Positions 36,326-47,800 of a stretch of 64,000 bases of DNA are shown piece by piece. The notes beneath the pieces are model-generated. The model did not search any database and was not told the origin of the DNA. It worked only from the letters and a program-made list of their open reading frames with translations. The DNA lies in NCBI GenBank assembly GCA_020465985.1, contig JAANYP010002630.1, positions 330,753-394,752 on the forward strand, in the 5' to 3' direction. This DNA is from Centrapalus pauciflorus (taxonomy: Eukaryota > Streptophyta > Magnoliopsida > Asterales > Asteraceae). Made by a program: the position numbers and the translations under genes. Each line of letters starts with the position of its first letter. The first letter of the stretch is position 1.

Positions 36326-37877
36326 TTGAGGAACCATCTACTTATGTGGAAGCAATTGGTTCCAAAGATGCATGATGAAATGGAGTCTCTACACAAGAAT
36401 GGTACATGGGAGCTTTTTCCTCTTCCTAAAGGGAAGAAACCCATTAAATGTAAGTGGATCTATAAGAAGAAGGAAATGACACCTGAAGTTGAAACTCCAA
36501 GATATAAAGCACGACTAGTGGCAAAGGGATTCAGTCAGATTCCAGGTATTGATTTTACAGATATTTTCTCACCTGTTGTTAAGCATACTTCTATACGTGC
36601 ATTATTGGGTATTGTTGCTTTGCATGATTTAGAGCTTGAGCAGTTAGATGTTAAAACTGCATTTTACATGGTGAGTTAAAGGAGGACATTTCATGGACCA
36701 ACCCGAAGGTTTCGTACGTGTTGGTAAAGAAAGCATGGTATGCATATTAAAGAAGTCTTTATATGGATTGAAGCAGTCTCTACAATAATGGTACAAAATA
36801 TTTGATAGTTTTATGATCTCACATGGTTTCTTGCGATGTTTACATGATAGTTGTGTCTACACGAGGAGATGTGAACATGGTTCTTTTGTCTATTTATTGA
36901 TTTGTGTGGATGATATGCTACTAGCCGCGAAGAGCAAGAAAGACATTCAAAGAGTTAAAGATCAGTTGAATGAAGAGTTTGCAATGAAGGATTTGGGTAA
37001 TGCTAGAAAAATCCTTGGTATGGAGATCATAAGAGACCGGAAGAAGGGTACATTAACACTTAGTCAAAGTAGCTACATTGATAAGGTGTTGAAAAGATTC
37101 AATATGAATGGTGCCAAAGCGGTAAGTACTCCATTAGCAACTCATTTCAAATTATCAGCTGCTTTATGCCCTGTTACTGATGCGGAAAAGGCATACATGT
37201 CTCGAGTTCCTTACTCTAGTGTTGTTGGGTCACTTATGTATGCTATGATTTGTACAAGACCAGACTTGTCCTATGCTGTTAGCATGGTAAGTCGCTATAT
37301 GGCAAATCCGGGGAAAGAACATTGGAAGGTCGTGCAGTGGACTTTTCGGTATTTGTCGGGTACTAGAGATATGAGTTTGCATTTCGGGACTACGAGAGAT
37401 GGTGTGAAAGGTTACGTTGATTCCGATTATGGGGGTGACTTGGATGTTCGTCGTTCTCTTACTCGTTATGTATTCACCATGAGTTCATGTGCAATTAGTT
37501 GGAAGGCTGTTTTCCAACGTATGGTTGCTCTATCTACAACCGAGGCGGAGTACATGGCTATTACCGAAGGTTTCAAAGAGTCGATGTGGCTTAAAGGCTT
37601 ATTCAATGACCTTGGTGATGATCAGATTGTGGTATCTATATGTTTTGACAATCAAAGTGCCATTTTCTTGGCAAAGGATCAAATGTTTCACGAGCGCACT
37701 AAACATATTGATGTACGTTATCACTATGTGCGAGAGGTCATTGCTAAGGGAGACTTCAATGTAGTGAAAGTTTCTACTCATGAAAATCCTGCAGATATGA
37801 TGACTAAAGTCCTACCTTCGGCTAAGTTTGATTTATATTCAAACTTGGTCGGCATCCGTGACATCATGACACCGTGA
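36326..37877 (+). pseudogene. Copia reverse transcriptase and RNase H, broken
   Basis: RT begins with KCKWIYKKK and YKARLVAKGFSQIPGIDF, breaks near 36670-36810, and resumes in another frame to a stop at 37875-37877. The catalytic box reads CVDD (36903-36914) where copia elements have YVDD. RNase H shows YVDSDYGGD, STTEAEYMA, FDNQSAI and HIDVRYHYVRE. The final frame (36813-37877) is open for 354 codons. Confidence 0.92.
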
Positions 37878-38086
37878 GAGGTCTCGGCGGAGGAGACTAG
37901 TACTTATTGATGAATTTTTGAAGAAATCAATATGTTTGCTATTGTTGATGATGAATTGATGATGATTGTTTTTATGGAGTTACGAAGCTTATTTCTTTTA
38001 TGGAGGTTTGTTTCAATTTACAGAATCAAGAGATGGATTCATGAATATGCGAGTTTAATGAATTTTGTGGAGTCAAAGGCGTAGAT

Positions 38087-38529
38087 TGTAATTTATTGAC
38101 TCCAATATTCTGCATTGGTCAATTGTACTTGATGCAACAAAGGCATTAGAAGTATTGGTTAAAAAAAAGATTTGGGTTTTTTTCTTTTAGCCCACATGGG
38201 TCTACGTAGGAGAAAAAAAAATACCAAACAACTTCTAATTTTGCTAGGGGTTTTTGCGCATAGAAACAGAAATAGAGGTACTGCTCTTTTTGAGGGTTAT
38301 TGGCTTGCGTGCGCAGAAAAAACACAAAAACCACACTATTGTTTCTCCAAAGTTACGTACGAGTTCATAACCTTTTTAGGTTAATTTCTTTTCATCTCAA
38401 GCATTGTAATCATCATTGTTGATATTGTATTTCTCTCGGTGGTCTCCTCCATCCGTGGTTTTCTCTCGTTTTGGGTTTCCACGTAAATATCGGTGTTGCT
38501 CTCTCTCTTTACTTTGCTTTAATTTCTGC

Positions 38530-38591
<62 letters not shown>

Positions 38592-38713
38592 TCTACGTAA
38601 GAATTCTGTTTATCATTCGTACAACGAACGTGTTAAAGGTTGTCGATTTTCCGCTTGTCTTTTCGATCTTGATTACGGGTTTAGAAGATTGTGATCAATT
38701 AATCTTTGTTACC
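38087..38713 (+). repeat. 3' LTR of the copia
   Basis: This 627 bp repeat starts TGTAATTTATTGACTCC and contains a (TA)n tract (38534-38588). It ends TTACC, where the 5' LTR has AACA, so the terminal CA is mutated. It keeps the empty Helitron site at 38154-38155. Confidence 0.92.
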
Positions 38714-38827
38714 CATACAATTTTTCGAAAACTACAGGGACCATTATTGACAAAAGAAAACTTAAATAATAGGAGATAAATAGGATAAAAGAGAGGCCAA
38801 CGTTCACTCAGAAGACAGAAACACAAA
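38714..38827 (+). promoter_or_regulatory. Remaining native leader of the kinase gene
   Basis: Only 114 bp, including the CATAC duplication, separate the copia LTR from the kinase start codon. A weak TATA-like AGATAAATAGGATAAAAG lies at about 38774-38791. The rest of the former promoter is on the far side of the 14 kb insertion, left of 24742. Transcription may therefore start in this stub, in the LTR, or both. Confidence 0.5.
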
Positions 38828-41800
38828 ATGATATTAGCACCGGCGCCACCTCCACCGCTGCTACATTCCTCATCTACCCGCTTCCACATACACCGGACAA
38901 ATCTAAATTTCCTCCGGCGAGAAAAACTCATTCTTCCACGAACCGCCGTTGCTGCAGTAGTCAGTGATGTGGATACCTTCACGGAGTCCTCTGGCTACCT
39001 CTTCGAACTCAGCACGTCAGAGGCTGAATCCTTGACGGATTACAACATCGCAAAAATCGCTTCAATTTATCGGAAAAAACCGTTCATAGTTCTCCGGCGA
39101 CTTCTTCAAATCGGTAACACATTCGGCAAATGGCTCGCGCTCAGATACCTTGACAGCATTTCGGAGCGGTCTGATTTGATGTTTGAGGTCAGAGATCTAC
39201 ATGTTTTTCGAGTTTTATTCAAATTTGATTTTGATATTTTGTATTGTAATGTGATTGAATTTCATAATTTACTTCACGTCTTACTTGAATTGAATTCAGG
39301 TTAGAGCTTCGCAATTGCGCGAGATACTGGTGAAGCTTGGGCCGGTATGTTTGAATCAGAAACTGAAACTCATCTGCTTCTCTCTGCTATTGTCTAATTA
39401 ACTCCATAATTTTATCAGTTAATGTTGGGTTAATTACCTGAAATAGTAACTTACTTTGCTAACAACTCATGAGTATAGCAACCTACTTTTAATTTTATCC
39501 ATTATAGCAATCTACGTTCTAAGTCTTCACTATGATATCAACATACTTTGAATTTTACTGATTATAGCAATTTACTTTATAATTCTTCAGTCTTCACGAT
39601 TATGTCAATCAGTCAATAAGTCAATTAGTTGATTAGTGACATAGTAATTTCTAAATGACGTAGATATAATTTGGCAAAGTTATTTATGCCATAAAACTAA
39701 CATGATGAAAATCCCTTCTATTCCCTTAGGCATGAATCATTTAAATAACAGACTAGTTGCTATAAATAGTGAAATTTAAAGTAGGTTGCTATAGCCATGA
39801 AAATAAGAAAGTAGATTGCTTAAATTAGCAAAATTTAAAACAGATCGATATAAGCGTGAGCTTTAACAAAATAGGCTGCTATTCTTGCAATTAATCAGTT
39901 ATGATTTTTTTTTGAATATTCAATTATTGTGCAAATTTAGTAAACCATTACTTATTAAATGGGTAATAATGTAATAGAAATTATTCCCTAGGTCCCATAG
40001 AAATGTTGAATCGGTTTCTAGATAACACTAAGCAGTAATCTCACCGACTAAAATCAGTTCTGTCAATACTTAATAATCTTTAACAGTGAGAAATAGAATG
40101 GCTAGTAATTTAAGAATTTGACTTGACACGTTGTAAAATAAAGAAGAGTGAATGGCAATATAGAGTAATTAGTTGTGGGGCTGCTTGCTGATATTTTAAG
40201 ATTGTAAAAGTTGTGATATTAATAAAATGTTTCTACTTTCTAGCCATTTAAGAAAAAAGATAATTAAGTTTCTGCTAGGTTACTCATACATTTTTTTGGA
40301 GAGCTTTAATAATCCAGTTTCAGTTTTGTTTCAATGTGCTAAAATTATTTAAATGTTACTTTTGGAAACCGGTTATGGTATGATTTAGTTACATGTGTTC
40401 GTATTTAAAAACTTAACATGATATTATACTTATTATTTATGTTATCAAGTATAAACTTTAGCAATGATATTACATTTTATATGAAACGAAGGGAATAACT
40501 ACAGTAATAAACTCTTATTTGGCACGATAAACCTACAGTAACCAGTTTCTAGCAAAAAGATTTGAAAGATTCTCGAACATTGAATCAAAATTTGAAACTT
40601 GAATGGTTAAACTTTTAAAATTAATATTGAGTGGCCTAACTAATTGTGAAACATGGTTACTATTTAGCGACACTTGCCAGATAAAGAAACATGCAAATGA
40701 AATGAGACGTTACACATTTTTTATTTTTTATTTAAGTGCTGCAGGGAGCTTTTTAATCAAAACTCAAAAGTGATCAGAACTATTTTTTAGCTTAAGGTCA
40801 ATTGATTATACGTTTACTTTTTGAAGAAAATTACAATAAGCACATTTTGAAGATAAAAGAAGAAAAATAAGTTGTGGTCTCTGTATTTTTGGATAAACAA
40901 AAATATTTCTACTCAAGACTGTATTATTGCCAAAAAGTATTAAAATAGTAAAAAGAGCAAAAATAAAAGAGAAATTCCAAAATGGCGCTTGCTTTGTGTC
41001 CCCGAGTCCATTCGCAATGACATGTCGTGGTAAATGCTAATCATGGAAACTGAACAGTGATTTTTTATCTCACTAGTTTTTGGCATTGCCATGTTAAAGA
41101 GTGTTCAGTTTTTACAGTTGTTGTAAAGTTTTAAAGAGTATCATTTCCTCTAATAACAGGAAATGAAATGAACAGGACTGTACATTTCAAAGGAAAATTT
41201 TAATCATTTGCATCCTAGTTTCAAAAGCTGAAGACTGGTTATTTTTGTAAACTAATTAAACCTGTTTTTAATATCACTTCTAGTGAACTGTATCTGCATT
41301 CGTAATGTGCTAACACGGACTGACGGATTACCATAATTCGGTACAGATGTTAATAAAACGATTATCCACCACGTTGAATTACAGACCCCACAATGAAATG
41401 TTTATGGCTGATCTTTTGTTCCAGATCTACTATTTGTATTTCCATGTGAATCCATATGTAATTATAACTTGTATATTTTATGTCCACAACTAAGAACATA
41501 TCGTCTAATCTGCCTCTCTCACATTCTCTTTCAGGCGTATATAAAAATTGCTCAGGCTATCTCATCTAGGCCTGTAAGTTTACTCTATTTATTTATGCAA
41601 AGATTTTTACCTCAATTTCATCTTTAGGTTGTAAAATGTTTTTTTTATTTTGTTAAGTGGAAATAGGAGGAACAGAGGAGTTGAGTGCGAGTTTATCGAT
41701 TGCATTAACTACATGTATTGCACGCACTTTGCAGCGGGTATATATCAAAAACCACATACGGAATGCTTTAGTTTTAATTTAAACTTGAAAGTTAAAAACA

Positions 41801-44800
41801 GCGAAATTCATACAAAATCAGTTGCAAACTTGCAATCAAAGTGGTACATAACTTCATTATTTATGCAAAAGCCATAAAACATGTTTTTTTTTGTTTGAAT
41901 TTATTCTTAACCTCGAACCCTTTTATGTTTCATTTATGAGGTTTTACTAATTTTAAAGAATTATTGTAAAATAAAATACTTTGATAACTAAGATATAAAA
42001 TTAAAATTTTATTTTTTGTAAATAAAAACATATAAATCAAAAAGTATGAAAACAAAAGGTAAAATATAAAAAATCAAAAGAAATAAAAGCAAAAATTATG
42101 TTATAAACAATAGTGATAGAAAGAAAATACAAATATTGATGGATTGGGGGCTTGAACCCTTGTCCATATCAAGTAAGACTGTAACAGGAGAAGGTCACAA
42201 CCAATTGGGCTGTTGGCACTGATTGTTAGAAAGTAGCATACAAAGGATATATGATGTTATTCATATAGGACGAAAGAGTTACTATTCATCAAGTTTCAAA
42301 TAAGTATATTTATAATTACTAAGCAGTGTCAAAAGGCAATTCTAATTCACTGACATTCATAGTTTAGTTAAAGATGTAGACATGTAGTTGATGAACAATA
42401 TAAACTTACAAAGTTATTGAGTAGTAGTGATTGGTGCTAACTGAGATATAGACATATAGGTATCTGATTTTCATAATCATGTTGACATGTTTTATTGTTC
42501 TTTTGCAGGATTTGATACCACCATCATATCTGAATGAACTTTCATTATTGCAAGATCGCATTTCACCGTTTTCCACTGAAGTTGCATTTAGCACGATTGA
42601 GAAGGAACTTGGGTCACCGCTAGATCAACTCTTCTCTGAGATCTCACCAGAACCTGTGGCTGCAGCATCCCTTGGTCAGGTAATTTGTTAATATGTTTCT
42701 ATCGTCTTGTAAATTTTGTAACCAATTTTTTTTCTGGTGCTTCAAACCCATAGAATTTTTTTTTCTTTTCCTCAGGTCTACCAGGCTAGACTCCGACCTA
42801 GTGGACAGATAGTTGCTGTCAAAGTGCAAAGGCCTGGAGTTCAAGCTGCCATTTCCTTGGACATATTGATTTTGCGTTTTCTTGCAGGGCTTATTCGAAG
42901 AGCAGGGAAGTTCAATACAGATCTTCAGGTAAGTTTTCACAAAAAAAAAAGGAAGGAAAGAAGGAAAGAAAATAATTTTTCAATTAGAAGATCCAAAAAT
43001 TTCTGTTCTTTTGTTACTTCCTTTTTATATTTCAGAATGACTCGTATCTATATTTTATAATTAAATTAATTCTCACTGTGATCTCAAACTACAGGCTGTT
43101 GTTGATGAATGGGCATCAAGCCTTTTTCGGGTATGGAAATACTAACAACATTCAAAGTCTTCCTGCTCCAAACCGTAGAAAACTTAACATTGTTCAGCAA
43201 AGGATCCAACTACAACAATTTTATCATTTAATTCCTAGTATGAATGCTCAATTTTTGCATTTCTCGTCTCTTTTCAATGTCAGAAATTAGAATCATCCAT
43301 GTTGCATATTGAATTCGAACAAGTTCTGCTCCTCTTGTGAAGGCATGGGGACAATGGTAACCCAAGAAACTTAGGATATGTTGAGAAAACAGATATGCCA
43401 GTTGGATACATCACAATCACATTATTCAGGACTTATATAATCACCACTTATATAATCATATAAAACTGAAATGAGCACGAAGTCTTAATTACAAGTACCT
43501 TATTTCTCTATCCTAAAATTTAGCAATGTCATCTTTAGGGCAACTCCAATATGAAAATCTTGGAAAATGCTATGTCTGAAGTCGAATCTTTACCACATCT
43601 TTGTAGATTTTTTCCCAAGTATCCCAATATGGTAGCTTGCTACTTCCCAAAAACTGCTTCAAGCTCACATTTCACGACATGCAGTTGTAATTTATACTTT
43701 TTAGTATGGACTGCATTTGGGGCGAGTCCTGAATATACTGGTTGTACACTACATATGAGTTATCATTCTTATAGCACACAGTCTCTCAATATATGTATAA
43801 ATTCTTAGTGCTCTAATATTGAATACAGGTAATCACATTGAATGCAGGAGATGGATTACGTTAATGAAGCAAAAAATGGAGTTAGGTTCAGGTGATAGAC
43901 GCGGTTTGGCTTTTCCTTATGTGTAATCTCTTCTAAAAAAATTACAAACTACATGTACAAGTTTATGCTCATTAATCACATGCATAAAATTTAACAACAT
44001 ACACATGTGCGTAGAGATTCCTGTAATATAGATGACATTCACCCACTTTAAGTACTATTTGGTTGATTCTATAAACAAGGATACTGAATGCTTCGTGAAG
44101 AAATTGGACATGTCTAGTTGTAAAAATCAATATATTTTTGTTTACATGCTGCACTATGTATATCTTTATTTATATGTCCTTGTCTGCATTCAAGCAGAGA
44201 GCTATATGGCAATCTAAAGGATGTTTTGGTTCCAGCTATGTATATAGAGAAAACAACTCGTAAGGTCCTTACCATGCAGTGGGTAGAGGTACTTCTTTCT
44301 TTGTTTTCGTATGTTGCAGAAACTTTTTAATGCTTTCTTCGTTCCATGTTGTAGTTATCGTTTTTACTATGTAATTATATATATAACAATTACGAACATG
44401 CGTAACTTTTACGCTATTTAAGCAGGCTGCTAGGCAGCTCAAGCAGGCAGATAAGCAGCTGTCTTATATTATTACTTTATTATATATTACATAACATTTT
44501 TGTTTTCCTGTGATAACTTTTGATATATTGTATTTTATTAAAATTTGAATATATTATTACGATCACATTATTTTTTACTACGTTCTGATATAAACTTTAT
44601 CGTCATTGGAACCATTTTCGTTAAGCAGGCATGCAGCTGCCTAAATATATGATTTTATATATAATATATAATTGTTTTATTGTTCTACTAAAACGTTTGT
44701 TATATTTTATAAAAATTCAAATATGTCGTTACGATCACTTTCCTTTAAACTACATTTTGACATAAAATTGTATTTCGTCTCAAGCAATTTTAAAATGAAA

Positions 44801-47800
44801 TTTTTTTATTATTATTTAGTTGATTCATCGATCGTACTCTTTCGTTCACCGAATGGTAAAGCTAGCTGTCTGGCAGGTAAACGACTAATTTTTTTTACTT
44901 TATATATGATATATAACATTTTTGTTTTCCTGTGATAACCTTTGATATATAATATTTTATTAAAATTTGAATATATTATTATGATCACATTATTTTAATG
45001 TACATTCTGATATAAAATTTGTTATCGTAGGTAGGTATACAACTAACTAATTATTTTATTTCATACATAATATATAATTGTTTTATTTCTATGTTATAAC
45101 GTTTGATATATTATATTATACGAAATGACGAATATATATTGTTTATCGTTTCAACTATTTTTAAAATGACAAATTTTTTATTATTTAGTTGGTTGATCAA
45201 TCACATTCTTTCCATTTATAAACTTAGATTGATAGCATAAAATGATCTTCAATTGAGATTCACGATCGGTAGCTAATGTTATTTTATTATTTTAAAGTAA
45301 TATATTTATAAAAATACAATTTATGATCCCGCTACAACGCGCGGTTGCACACCCTAGTTATTATTATTATGTAATTTATGTTGGGGTATTCGGGTTTGGT
45401 AAGAAACAATAAGAATAGAATCGTTGGCCTTGGATATCTTATGATTGTGAAAGTTCACTTTCCGACAATAATAATTTGCCCAAAGCCGGGTATCCAAATT
45501 TTGTTGTGGGATAATACACAAGAAGATTTTTTTGCACTAGACTTGTCATTGAACAAAGTTTGTATATATATGCATGTTGGCAATTAACCACCATAAAGCC
45601 AAAGGTTGTAACCACCACCATAAAGCCAAAGGTTGTAATTAACCACCATATAGCCAAAGGTTGTAACCACCACCATAAAGCCAAAGGTTGTAACAGCCAC
45701 CGTAAAGCCAAAGGTTGTAACCACCATAAGGCCAAAGGTGGCCAAAGGTTGTAACCACTTGTTTTTGTGTGTAGACAATAAGAAACGCGTGTCTTGATTC
45801 AGGCCAACCTTATACAAGTGTGTACTCCACACCCCCAAACTTGTTATAGGTGCAACCTGAATCAACTATCGGTTACACATTATGCTAAAATAATAACATT
45901 CCTCCCCCATTTTAGCATAATAAAAATAAACCATATATACAAACAAAACAAACTTATGCATAAATGAAAATGTCTTGAAGATTGAATTGTCATCTTAGCG
46001 AATTATACATATCAAACATTCGAGAATCAGGGTGTTATAAGAATTGAACCCTTCAACCCATTTGAATACATGATGATAATCCACACAAAAGTTTAAACAA
46101 TTCCAAAGTCTAAAAACCCGACACCATTCTAGCCTTGTGTCCCATCCATTTGTGAATAAATACAATTAAGTCCATAACTTTGCTGAAGCGGCTCAACTTC
46201 TTATTCATATAGGTGACTCTTTTCCATCATGCACCTGCACATGCATTTTATCAAAAGAATCAACCCCTTTAACATGTAGTACCGAGCACATCCCTTGGGA
46301 TGACCATAATAAACATGTGCTCCAATCTTATAGTGTAAGCTTTCCACATTGAATTCAACTTTTTAGCGTTATACTAAAAGGGAATTGGGTATTTTACCAC
46401 ATAAGATTAAAAAGACTTCAATCTCATCCCGATAGCAGACTTGTGCACTAAGTCTCTTGTCAATCTTTTCGTCAAGTGATCAGCCATATTTTGTTGAGAT
46501 CTCACAAATCAACCGAAATTACTTCATTCATGATAAGCTCACGAACCATGCTTTGTCTAACACCCAAATGCCTCGACTTGCCATTATACACTTGGCTATA
46601 TGCCTTAGCCAAAGTGGCAGCACTATCACAATAAATAGAAAAAAGGTGAATTAGTTTTGACCGCAATGGAATCTCATAAGTTAAATTCCTTAGCCATTCA
46701 GCTTCTTTACCCGCAGCGGCTAATGCTACAAATTCAGCTTCCATTGTCGAGTTGGTAATACAAGTTTGCTTCTTAGAAGCCCACGAGATGGCGCCTCCCG
46801 CAAGTAAAAATACCCAACCACTTGTAGAATAATGATCTTCTACATTGGTTATCCAACTCGCATCCGACAATCCTTCTATTACCGAAGGAAATCCGACGTA
46901 AGACAAACTATAATTCATAGTTCCCTTTAAATACTTAAGTACCCGCCTAATTGCTTGCCAATGATGAGTACTAGGATTACTAGTATACCTACTCAATTTC
47001 CCCACGGCAAAAGCAATATCCGGCCTTGTACTTGTCATAGCATACATCAAGCATCCAATTACTCTTGAATATTCAAGTTGTGAAATTGCTTTCCCCATAT
47101 TTGGCATAAGCTTCAAACTTGGATCAATTGGAGTACTTACCGGAGAACAATTCAAATAATTAAATTTCTTTACTACTTTCTCAATGTAATGAGATTGTGA
47201 CAAAGAAATTTTCTTGTTCTCTCTTTTAATCCTTATACCAAGAATTACATCCGTCTCCCCCACATCTTTCATGGAGAATTTTGATGACAAAAATTCCTTA
47301 GTCATATCAACTTGATTTTGGTCAGTCCCAAATATCAACATGTCATCAACATATAGACATATGATGACTCCATTACCAGAATCATTAAATTTACTATATA
47401 CACATTTGTCACTTTGGTTTAATCTAAAACCACTTGACAAAACAACTTCATCAAACTTTTGATGCCACTGTTTAGGTGCTTGTTTAAGTCCATAAAATGA
47501 CTTAATCAACTTACAAACCTTATGCTCATTTCCAGGCATAATAAAACCTTCCGGTTGTTTCATATACACTTTTTCATCCAAATCACCATTCAAGAATGTC
47601 GTTTTGACATCCATTTGGTGACTCACTAAATCGTGAATTGCCGCGAGAGCAAGTAGCAATCTAATCGTGGATATCCGTGCAACCGGAGCATAAGTAGCAA
47701 AGTAGTCAATCCCTTCCTTTTGCCGGAAACCTTGTATGACTAAACGAGCTTTGAACTTATCAATTGACCCATCAACTTTCATTTTCTTTTTGAAGATCCA

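Larger units (their letters stand above)
24747..38713 (+). mobile_element. Ty1/copia retrotransposon (Tork/Tnt1-like) carrying nested elements
   Basis: The left LTR begins TGTAGTTTATTGACTCC at 24747 and the right LTR ends at 38713. The target duplication CATAC is perfect (24742-24746, 38714-38718). The primer site is TGGTATCAGAGC at 29678. The order gag, protease, integrase, RT, RNase H is that of copia, and gag resembles the Tnt1 group. Without the two nested insertions the element is about 5.5 kb. All reading frames are broken. It lies in sense with the kinase gene and ends 114 bp before its start codon. Confidence 0.93.

Noticed and set aside
45560..45865. Repetitive open frames on both strands (HHKAKGCNH and LWLYGGGYN patterns)
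   Set aside because: They are translations of the minisatellite in the copia LTR.
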